From: Megalobrama amblycephala
Taxonomy: Eukaryota > Chordata > Actinopteri > Cypriniformes > Xenocyprididae
Length of the DNA: 64,000 nucleotides
Direction of reading: 5' to 3'
NCBI RefSeq assembly: GCF_018812025.1
Contig: NC_063054.1
Coordinates: 27,243,356-27,307,355 of the forward strand
In this document: positions 47,437 through 54,952 of the stretch, one piece after another
Layout: every line of letters begins with the position of its first letter
Position numbering within the stretch: the first letter of the stretch is position 1
The notes under the pieces: model-generated
Seen by the model: the letters and a program-made list of their open reading frames with translations, nothing else
Database searches by the model: none
Told to the model about the DNA's origin: nothing
Program-made: the position numbers and the translations under genes

Positions 47437-48975
47437 ATGGAAACAATATCTCATACTTGCGCATTGTGCATGACCATGCTGCAGATGGATGATGGGCATG
47501 ACTGCTGCCCTTCCTGTTTAGGCTTGGAACACTTGAGACAAGGCCTCACAGAGGATGCCTGCATGAACTGTAGTGTCATGTCTTGGGAGTGGAGAACTTC
47601 GAGGATAGCTTTGGTGGAAGGACTTTTGGGTGAGTCGCTACCACCACCTCCGCCGAGTAAGGCAATGCATAAGCGCAGAAATGTTGAATCAACCAGTGCT
47701 TCCGCTGGAAAGAGATGCAAGGAAGACCCCTTAGTCAAGAAAGTGGATGTGTTGACTGCTGAGTTTGCTCAGATTAAGTCTTTGCTTATGAAATTACAAC
47801 CGGGTGAGAAACTAGTGTCTGTAGTCGAAGCCCCCACCACGGAGTCGCCCATTATGGAGGAAGATATTCTGTCAATGGCGGCTTCTCACAACCAATTTTA
47901 TGATGTGGAAGAAGTGGAGGTTGTCTCTGATCACCAATCCCATCTCTCCCATGATGGCTCCCAGGGCACTGGTCATGGATCTGTAGGAAGTCCACAGTCG
48001 GAGCTAGAACTGGTGAAGCAAGCTCTTCAGGCTGCGTTGGCTCGCCTAGGTCTTGACACAGCCCCGGTGGTGGCAACCACTTCCAGCGCTTTTTTCAGAG
48101 GTTCAGCGCAACCCTCTCCTCTTACTATTCCACCATCGAAAGATTATATTGAGGAGTTGCAAAGATGCTGGGCTAACCCTAGATCTCTTACGCACCCCAC
48201 TAGTGCAAGCAGAGCATTGGCTGCGATGCAGGATGCAGACACTTATGGCTTGGGTCAAATGCCGAAAGTTGATCCAATTATTGCCTCTTTTGTTCTCTCC
48301 CCAGAGGAGGTCTTAAGGCCTAATGTTCGTTGCCCCCGGCCTCAATGCCGGATTACAGATGATCTTCTTATCCAGGCATATAACACAGCAGCACGAATGG
48401 GTCGCATTGGCAATTCTCTCTCACATCTCATGCTGGCCCTGTCTCAATCTCTTCAAACATCAGGAAGTGATCCTTTAAACTCGAACTTAAGTGATGCCTC
48501 GCTTCAGGCAATGGCATTCATGACAAGAGAGCTGGGCAGGCTGATGTCGACGCTCACACAGACACGCCGCCAAGTCTGGCTGGCACAATCACCTCTGTCT
48601 GAGGCATGTAGAAAGACACTAAGGGACCTTCCAGTAGTTCCAGGACAGCTCTTTGGACCAGCTGCACAGCAGACGCTGGAACGCAGTGTCCAGGTGAATC
48701 AGACCAGGCAGCAATTTGCTGACCTGAGGAGAGTTCCTCAGTCTCAATTACATTATAGGCAGCCCTCTAGGGGGCATGATCTACCACGGCCTCAGTTTTC
48801 AACACGCCCAGGTGATACTCACAGAGACCAGCCTCAGCCACAGCGATCTCAGCGAGTGGAGCATTCTACTCAGCGGCCCCGGGCTCGGGGACAGCAAGTA
48901 TTTCAGGCCCCAAGGGGCAGAGCACCTGGCCAACGGCCCTCCAGGGATTTTAGAGGCCAGGGACGCAGGACCTGA
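47437..48975 (+). CDS. DIRS ORF1, gag-like protein
   Basis: 512 residues, uninterrupted. The N-terminus has clustered Cys/His (CALCMTM, HDCCPSCLG, CMNCS at residues 6-50) that could form a metal-binding knuckle. The middle is acidic and Ser/Gln-rich. The C-terminal 60 residues are Arg/Gly/Gln-rich (RPRARGQQ, RDFRGQGRRT), as expected for a nucleic-acid-binding capsid-type protein. Position as the first frame of a DIRS element supports a gag-like role: packaging the RNA in a cytoplasmic particle. The start is the first ATG after the TA-rich leader. Its last 200 bases overlap the RT frame, which lies in another frame. Confidence 0.85.
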   Translation: METISHTCALCMTMLQMDDGHDCCPSCLGLEHLRQGLTEDACMNCSVMSWEWRTSRIALVEGLLGESLPPPPPSKAMHKRRNVESTSASAGKRCKEDPLVKKVDVLTAEFAQIKSLLMKLQPGEKLVSVVEAPTTESPIMEEDILSMAASHNQFYDVEEVEVVSDHQSHLSHDGSQGTGHGSVGSPQSELELVKQALQAALARLGLDTAPVVATTSSAFFRGSAQPSPLTIPPSKDYIEELQRCWANPRSLTHPTSASRALAAMQDADTYGLGQMPKVDPIIASFVLSPEEVLRPNVRCPRPQCRITDDLLIQAYNTAARMGRIGNSLSHLMLALSQSLQTSGSDPLNSNLSDASLQAMAFMTRELGRLMSTLTQTRRQVWLAQSPLSEACRKTLRDLPVVPGQLFGPAAQQTLERSVQVNQTRQQFADLRRVPQSQLHYRQPSRGHDLPRPQFSTRPGDTHRDQPQPQRSQRVEHSTQRPRARGQQVFQAPRGRAPGQRPSRDFRGQGRRT

Positions 48976-50920
48976 AGGTCTGCGGCCAGCCGTCGGACGT
49001 TTTACTCCTCAGCAGCTCAGTTATTGGGAGACAACAACCTCCGACCCATGGGTTATAGCAACACTAACTCAGGGGTACAAGCTGCAGTTCCGACGGCGGC
49101 CGCCCGCTTTCAACGGGATCAGAATGACCATAGTCTCAGACCCCAACAGTTCATTTTCACTAAAACAAGAAATAGCGCAACTTCTACAGAAGGGTGCCAT
49201 CGAACCAGTAGAAGGGTCAGAACGGCTCGATGGGTTCTTTTCAATATACTTCTTAATTCCAAAGAAAGACGGGGGAGTAAGGCCCATACTCGACCTTCGC
49301 GGCCTAAACAAGTTCCTGAAGGTCTTACCATTTCACATGTTACGAATAACCGATGTTCTCCAGGCGGTCAGGCAGCAGCACTGGTTCACCACAGTAGACT
49401 TAAAGGATGCGTACTTCCATATTCCAATTGCTCCACAACACAGGCCATTCCTACGCTTTGCATTTCAGGAACAGGTCTATCAGTTCCGTGTCCTCCCATT
49501 CGGCCTCTCCCTATCCCCACGGGTCTTCACCAGGTGCATGGCTGCGGCACTGGCTCCAATCCAAGCTACAGGACTACAAGTGCTTCCGTACTTGGACGAC
49601 TGGCTCCTTTGCTCCCACTCACAGGAGCAGGCAGTGCTGGAAATCACACAGCTACTGTCACATATTACCCGTCTGGGTCTTTCTGTGAATTTCAGCAAGA
49701 GCCAGCTAACTCCAAGTCAGTCTTTGGGGTTCATAGGTGTCATGCTAGATTCACGAGTAATGAAAGCCTCGCCATCAACACAGCGGGTGGACAATATACA
49801 GCTCCTCCTACAACAGTTTCGAAGGCAGGCCAGACTTCCGTTCAGGTGCATCCTCAGGCTCATGGGTATGTTGGCGGCAGCAGTTGCTGTCATACCGCTA
49901 GGCCTCCTGTCACTCCGCCCATTTCAGATATGGGTGAACAGTCTCCACTTGAATCCCGTTTGGCACAGGAACAGGTGGATCAAGATTACAGAACGATGCC
50001 TTCTGGCCTTGAAGCCATGGAGGAGGAGGTCGTATCTGACCAAAGGGGTTGCTCTGGGCGTGATTCCCTCTCGGAGGGAGGTAGTCCAGACCGACGCGTC
50101 TCTTGCAGGCTGCGGGGCAGTCTGGCAACACAGAGCAGTCAGAGGACATTGGAACCCCCAGGAGAAGAGCGAGAGTATAAATACCCTGGAACTTCGTGCA
50201 GTACAGTTGGCTCTAAAGCACTTTGCACCATTTTTGAAGGGCAGGCACATTCTTGTCAGGTCCGACAACACTTCAGTGGTCTATCACATCAACCATCAAG
50301 GGGGCACGAGGTCCAGCCAGTCCCTTCGGGTATCTCAGGAACTGTTGACTTGGGCCTTCCCACAGTTTGCAAGCATCAGAGCGATGCACATTCCGGGGGT
50401 GTCAAATGTGGTGGCAGATTATTTGTCGCGCCACAGACCTCCATCAGGGGAGTGGAGACTCAACCCAGAGGTGGTAGAGATGATATGGCAGCGGTTTGGC
50501 AGGGCGGAGGTGGACCTCTTCGCCTCTGCGACATCGACCCATTGCCGTCTCTGGTTCTCACTAGTGGAGGAATCCAGTCCTCTGGGGCAGGATGCTCTAG
50601 CAAACGCTTGGCCAGATCAGTTACTTTATGCCTTTCCCCCGATACCATTGATCTTGGCAACTGTTCACAGGGTCCTTCAAGGACACCACAGACTGCTGTT
50701 GGTAGCGCCGAACTGGCCGGGGAGACCTTGGTTTCCAATGATGTACAATCTCCTAGAGCAGGATCCCTGGAGCCTTCCCAGGAGAAGGGATCTTCTCCAC
50801 CAGTTGGAGGGTCAGATTTGGCACCCGAATCCAGACCGCCTGCAGCTCTGTGTTTGGCCTCTGAAGGGCCGGAACCACTTTTCAGAGTCTGCGATCGTGA
50901 GGTGCAAAACACCATATTGA
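48776..50920 (+). CDS. DIRS reverse transcriptase / RNase H / methyltransferase-like polyprotein
   Basis: 714-residue open frame. Reverse transcriptase blocks: FLIPKKDGGVRPILDLRGLN (~160), TTVDLKDAYFHIP (~205, first Asp), LPFGLSLSPR (~245) and YLDDW (~272, catalytic pair). RNase H: QTDASLAGCG (~437), TLELRA, RSDNTS and VVADYLSR. The following region has DLFAS (~578), LGQDALANAWP and APNWPGRPWF (~645), the layout of the Dam-like domain carried by DIRS elements. All key residues are present and there is no internal stop. The first ~80 residues overlap gag and may not be translated; the start is uncertain. Together these would copy the element's RNA to DNA. Confidence 0.9.
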   Translation: MIYHGLSFQHAQVILTETSLSHSDLSEWSILLSGPGLGDSKYFRPQGAEHLANGPPGILEARDAGPEGLRPAVGRFTPQQLSYWETTTSDPWVIATLTQGYKLQFRRRPPAFNGIRMTIVSDPNSSFSLKQEIAQLLQKGAIEPVEGSERLDGFFSIYFLIPKKDGGVRPILDLRGLNKFLKVLPFHMLRITDVLQAVRQQHWFTTVDLKDAYFHIPIAPQHRPFLRFAFQEQVYQFRVLPFGLSLSPRVFTRCMAAALAPIQATGLQVLPYLDDWLLCSHSQEQAVLEITQLLSHITRLGLSVNFSKSQLTPSQSLGFIGVMLDSRVMKASPSTQRVDNIQLLLQQFRRQARLPFRCILRLMGMLAAAVAVIPLGLLSLRPFQIWVNSLHLNPVWHRNRWIKITERCLLALKPWRRRSYLTKGVALGVIPSRREVVQTDASLAGCGAVWQHRAVRGHWNPQEKSESINTLELRAVQLALKHFAPFLKGRHILVRSDNTSVVYHINHQGGTRSSQSLRVSQELLTWAFPQFASIRAMHIPGVSNVVADYLSRHRPPSGEWRLNPEVVEMIWQRFGRAEVDLFASATSTHCRLWFSLVEESSPLGQDALANAWPDQLLYAFPPIPLILATVHRVLQGHHRLLLVAPNWPGRPWFPMMYNLLEQDPWSLPRRRDLLHQLEGQIWHPNPDRLQLCVWPLKGRNHFSESAIVRCKTPY

Positions 50921-51909
50921 ACTCCAGAGCACCTTCTACCAGGAGTGCTTATGCCTGTCGATGGAAGCTCTTCACTGATTGGTGCAGGAAGCATGCAATG
51001 GCCCCAGAGCAATGCCCTGTTCCCATGGTTTTACGTTTTCTGCAGTCTCTGTTAGAAAATAATAGGACAGTGTCTACCTTGCGAGTATATGTGGCTGCAA
51101 TTTCGGCATATCATGTGCGAATAGATGGTAAGCCATTGGGGACTCATGCCTTGGTTACTCAGTTTCTTAGAGGTGCTCAACGGCTGCACCCTCCTCAGCC
51201 CACTCGGGTGCCCTCATGGGACCTGAGTCTAGTCTTAAAATCTCTTACATTGCACCCGTTTGAACCTCTGGAGCAGAGTGACCTGAAGTGGGTCTCACTG
51301 AAGACAGCGTTTCTCTTGGCCATTACTTCGGCTAAGCGTGTGAGTGAGCTCCACGCGTTATCAGTCAGCACATCCTGTATGCGCTGGAATGCAGAGGGTT
51401 CAGTAGTGACATTATGGCCGAACACAGCATTTCTCCCCAAAAGGCTCTCTGACAATTTTAGAAACCAGGCTATTGAGTTGACAGTGTTTAATCCTACAGT
51501 ATTGGGTACACAGGAGGAGGGAAGCAGACTTTTGTGCCCAGTAAGAGCCCTCCGGGCCTATCTGAGGGCCACAGAAGCTTTCCGGCAATCAGACCAACTT
51601 TTTCTCTGTCACGGGGGGCCAAAAAGAGGTCAGCCCCTCTCAAAGCAGAGATTGTCGCACTGGGTAGTGGAGGTGATCACCCATGCGTACAAATCTAATA
51701 ATTATTCAGTGCCATTGGGGGTGAGATGTCATTCAACAAGGGGCATCTCAGCGTCTTGGGCTGCACTAAAAGGTGTTCCTCTTAGTGATATTTGTGCAGC
51801 AGCTACATGGTCATCAACAAGTACCTTTTCCAGATACTACAGGGTTAATGTGGCGGCTTCTGATACCATTGGGGCAGCGGTCCTTTCTGGGCCCTCAACT
51901 TCCTCTTAA
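49024..51909 (+). CDS. DIRS tyrosine recombinase
   Basis: The recombinase domain occupies the last ~345 residues (from about 50880): a SAM-like N-terminal part (STRSAYACRWKLFTDWC) and the catalytic core. Candidate catalytic residues are Arg in AKRVSELHAL (~770), His/Arg in CHSTRGIS (~901) and Tyr in STFSRYY (~936), all present. The frame is open for a further ~610 residues upstream, entirely over the RT region and in the same frame as gag. That part is Ser/Gly/Pro-rich and looks like a shadow of RT, so the true protein probably starts late. Role: joins circular DNA copies to target DNA without duplication. Confidence 0.88.
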   Translation: MGDNNLRPMGYSNTNSGVQAAVPTAAARFQRDQNDHSLRPQQFIFTKTRNSATSTEGCHRTSRRVRTARWVLFNILLNSKERRGSKAHTRPSRPKQVPEGLTISHVTNNRCSPGGQAAALVHHSRLKGCVLPYSNCSTTQAIPTLCISGTGLSVPCPPIRPLPIPTGLHQVHGCGTGSNPSYRTTSASVLGRLAPLLPLTGAGSAGNHTATVTYYPSGSFCEFQQEPANSKSVFGVHRCHARFTSNESLAINTAGGQYTAPPTTVSKAGQTSVQVHPQAHGYVGGSSCCHTARPPVTPPISDMGEQSPLESRLAQEQVDQDYRTMPSGLEAMEEEVVSDQRGCSGRDSLSEGGSPDRRVSCRLRGSLATQSSQRTLEPPGEEREYKYPGTSCSTVGSKALCTIFEGQAHSCQVRQHFSGLSHQPSRGHEVQPVPSGISGTVDLGLPTVCKHQSDAHSGGVKCGGRLFVAPQTSIRGVETQPRGGRDDMAAVWQGGGGPLRLCDIDPLPSLVLTSGGIQSSGAGCSSKRLARSVTLCLSPDTIDLGNCSQGPSRTPQTAVGSAELAGETLVSNDVQSPRAGSLEPSQEKGSSPPVGGSDLAPESRPPAALCLASEGPEPLFRVCDREVQNTILNSRAPSTRSAYACRWKLFTDWCRKHAMAPEQCPVPMVLRFLQSLLENNRTVSTLRVYVAAISAYHVRIDGKPLGTHALVTQFLRGAQRLHPPQPTRVPSWDLSLVLKSLTLHPFEPLEQSDLKWVSLKTAFLLAITSAKRVSELHALSVSTSCMRWNAEGSVVTLWPNTAFLPKRLSDNFRNQAIELTVFNPTVLGTQEEGSRLLCPVRALRAYLRATEAFRQSDQLFLCHGGPKRGQPLSKQRLSHWVVEVITHAYKSNNYSVPLGVRCHSTRGISASWAALKGVPLSDICAAATWSSTSTFSRYYRVNVAASDTIGAAVLSGPSTSS

Positions 51910-51950
51910 GGGTAAGCAGGACCTCCTCGTGACCTTGTTGTTATAAGTCA

Positions 51951-52049
51951 TCCAGTGTGAAGCACTGCCTCTGGCGGTCAGGAAGAACGAAATAGAACGA
52001 GAGTTACGTATGTAACTGCGGTTCTATGAGTTCTGGATGACCGCCAGAG
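51951..52049 (+). repeat. DIRS internal complementary region (pre-formed end junction)
   Basis: Bases 51951-51995 are the reverse complement of the left end (46656-46700), and 51996-52049 the reverse complement of the right end (52221-52274), placed head to head around AAC (51996-51998). This is the template arrangement by which DIRS elements regenerate complete ends on a circular intermediate. Confidence 0.92.
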
Positions 52050-52071
52050 CTTTCTGTCACTCGGAGTCGGT

Positions 52072-52232
52072 GCGAGAAGATTCCGTAGGGACAGTCTGCA
52101 GGAAGTCACGGGGTTAAATAGGGGAGCACCCCGAGTCATCCTGGTCACGAGGGACTTTGTTGGTATTAAACTCGACCTATGCAATTGCAACGAGAGATAA
52201 TATCCAGTGTGAAGCACTGCCTCTGGCGGTCA
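52072..52232 (-). repeat. DIRS right inverted terminal repeat
   Basis: Reverse partner of 46671-46829. It begins GCGAGAAGATT after the internal region and ends GCCTCTGGCGGTCA, followed by the right-end-specific TCCAGAACTCATAG...CTCGTT. Confidence 0.88.
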
Positions 52233-53952
52233 TCCAGAACTCATAGAACCGCAGTTACATACGTAACTCTCGTTTTTGATGAAAACATTCCAGGATTTTT
52301 CTCCATAGTGGACTTCAACGGACCCCAAATGGTTAAAGGTCAAAATTACAGTTTCAGTGCAGCTTCAAAGGGCTTTAAACGATACCAGACAAGGAATAAG
52401 GGTCTTTATAGAAAAACCATTGCTCATTTTCTAAATAAAATTAAAAATTATATACGTTTTAACCATAAATGCTCATCTTGAACTAGCTCTCTTTTTCTTC
52501 TCTATTAGAATTCCGGCAGTGTAGACACTGCTAAGTGTATTACTGCCCTCCACAGGTTAAAGTTTGAACTAAAACATCATATACAATATGCTAGTGCAAG
52601 TATATAACAGTAGGTTGTTTGCACATGACATCACAGCAGCAGCACGAATGAGTCTGGAGGGCAGGGAGTGATTTTTCTATATAGGAATCCTATCAAAAAC
52701 TAAAAATTTTTATGTTTTGCGTCATTTATGGTTGCTCAAATCGATAAAATCGAGAACCCAGAAGGTGTTTATATCTTTTACATAACTTTTTAACATTTTT
52801 TATAACTTATATCGTTTTTTAACTTTAAAAGCTGTCGCCTTTAATAGTGTTTTGCATCTGCTGATACTGAAATGAATATGGATACCTGCTTACCTTATTT
52901 TTTTTTTTGACTTGGTTAAATATCCACATTCTTCATATCGTTTGCAGGGAAGAGAAGCTATTTTATCCCATTGAATGATAATTTGGTGTTGTCACTTCAG
53001 TTTTGTAGTATTCCGTTCACAATGTTGATCTGGTTACCATGAGAATGGCCGTCACCTCCTCAACCTGCTTCCCTTAGTGTTTTTTACATGTATAAAAGGC
53101 AACAATTGTATTACACCATCCAGTTTTTTCTTTGAACGATGATGTGAGCTCCTGTTGCAATTCTCGATGCAGCATAAATGACCTACAATGGCGACATTTT
53201 TCACGATCGTGACAGAAAATCAAAATACTGCCCCTAACTTCACTAGCAGAAAGGCAGCACGATATAAACAAACCCAGACTAGAACTGAACGTGACATGAC
53301 GGCAGCTTTACATCCTCTATATCTTCCTCCTTGATGGCAATCAAGTCTTTCAATTCAGTGGAAAAGTTGCTCATCTTCATAACATAAAGATCACATCCAA
53401 CATATTTTGTGATTTTCTGTTTATACCTTTCTAAACCAGCACAGAAAAGACTTTTCTCCATCTCTTCCATTCTAATTTTCACTGCTTGCCCTCCACCGGT
53501 ATTTCATGCGTCACCAGAACCACATGATTGCAAACAACTTATTAGTTCAAACTTTGACCTGTGGAGGGCAGTAATACACTTAGCAGTGTCTACACTGCCG
53601 GAATTCTAATAGAGAAGAAAAAGAAGAGAGCTAGTTCAGGATGAGCATTTATGGTTAAAACGTATAATTTTTAATTTTATTTAGAAAATGAGTGATGGTT
53701 TCTCTAGATAAGACCCTTATTTCTCGTCTGGGATCGTGTAGAACGTTTTGAAGCTGCACTGAAAATGTAATTTTGACCTTCAACCGTTTGGAGGCCATTG
53801 AAGTCCACTATAAGTAGAATAATCCTGGAATGTTTTCATCAAAAACCTTCATTTCTTTTCAGCTGAAGAAAGAAAGACATGAACATCTTGGATGACATGG
53901 GGGTGAGTAAATTATCAGGAAATTTTCATTTGAAAGTGAACTAATCCTTTAA

Positions 53953-54529
53953 TCTGTTTAAATATGACAAAATAGCCATGTCAATAACTCAAACACAAGG
54001 CATAGGTTTTTTTTTATTATTATTCAGTGGAAACTGGCAAAACAGAATGGAGATTAGTTACATTCCTCAAATTTAATACAGATTCAGGAATATGAATGAT
54101 TTCCTGATCAAGCAGTAGTCAGGGAGCAGGAGTTAAGGCACAGCGTTGCCCCCAATGGAAAGTTTTCTTAAGCCCTATGTTTAGTACATTTTTCTTTAAA
54201 TGATTACAATCAATTAGAAAGGTTGAGAAAGTACCAAAGAACAGTCCAGTAAGGTGTGGGAGTCACTATCAAGCACCATTTAAAGGTGGGACATCCTGTT
54301 CTGCCACAGCATTAGAACAACACCAGGGTGAGTAAATGATGATTTAATTTTCAGTTTAGGGTGAACTATCCAATTAAGATTCAAATATACTGCTAATTAT
54401 TCTAAATGGAGTGATTAAACACATTTAATGTTTATTTATTCTTTGATGTAGAAAAATTATAAATGTATGCTTTTTTGAAGGCACCCACCTGAAAGAGGAA
54501 TAGGCATTAAAACACCCAAGTCATGACAT
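53953..54529. other. flank between repeat block and E-selectin-like gene
   Basis: No gene. Bases 54165-54300 (GCCCTATGTTTAGTACATTT to AGGTGGGACAT) recur in the same orientation at 61381-61505. Bases 54326-54375 are one end of a TTTAGGGTGAACTATCC repeat whose opposite end appears at 35096-35170. Confidence 0.6.
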
Positions 54530-54543
54530 TATGAAAGTCAAAC

Positions 54544-54549
54544 TTTATT
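54544..54549 (-). terminator. E-selectin-like polyadenylation signal
   Basis: AATAAA on the minus strand (context ACCAATAAAGTTTG) downstream of the last exon. The 3' UTR appears to contain an intron: donor CATG/GTGAGC at 54926-54925 and acceptor TTTTCACAG/GAATT at 54837-54836, the donor lying only about 25 bases after the stop. Confidence 0.65.
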
Positions 54550-54952
54550 GGTTTACAAAATTTTAATTAGACAATACAATAAATAGTACAAAAAATAGTG
54601 TATATTAATAACATAAAAAGAGAATATTTAAACCGTACAGAACAATATGTTCAGTCAAGTAAATAATAAAAGCTTCCATTGGGAAGTAGAAGTCACATTT
54701 AGTTGGGACTGTTGCCTGATAAAATGGTAATGCCCATCAGACTGAGAATGAAGAACATTTTATCACATTTAAGTGTCAAATCATTTGGAAATGAAATGAC
54801 ATTATTATGTCCAGCGATGCAGTAGCGATAAATTCCTGTGAAAAGGAAGGTTGAATTAGTTTTTCAATTAAATGTTCACTGAAATAAACTACATCACTAT
54901 TAATAGCCATATATAAATATGCTCACCATGTGTAGTTTGATGCTCTTCTGCT

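Larger units (their letters stand above)
46653..52274 (+). mobile_element. DIRS-type tyrosine-recombinase retrotransposon, apparently complete
   Basis: 5.6 kb element with three open coding regions in DIRS order (gag-like, RT/RNase H with methyltransferase-like region, tyrosine recombinase), inverted terminal repeats and an internal complementary region. There is no target-site duplication: the host palindromic element reads AAGGTT/TTTGATG across the insertion, and its other arm confirms AAGGTTTTTGATG as the empty site. A GTT trinucleotide occurs at the left junction (46653-46655) and right junction (52272-52274), and as AAC in the internal region (51996-51998), fitting recombination through a 3-base core. 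Family role: copy by reverse transcription, then integrate by site-specific recombination of a circular DNA instead of by a DDE integrase. Confidence 0.92.
46549..53952. mobile_element. palindromic DNA element split by the DIRS insertion
   Basis: Left end TTAAAGGATTAGTTCACTTTC (46549) and right end GAAAGTGAACTAATCCTTTAA (53952). The left arm is interrupted at 46652/52275. Rejoined, it continues TTTTTGATGAAAACATTCC... and pairs with the right arm (53530-53950) for several hundred bases, for example GAATTCCGGCAGTGTAGACACT against its reverse. The centre (52.6-53.5 kb) has no recognised protein; open frames at 53074-53271 and 53279-53482 are unassigned. Original length without the insertion is about 1.8 kb. 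Confidence 0.82.

Noticed and set aside
49924..50915. Minus-strand frames of 115 and 151 residues in the DIRS element
   Set aside because: Shadows of the RT and recombinase frames; no domain and no promoter context.
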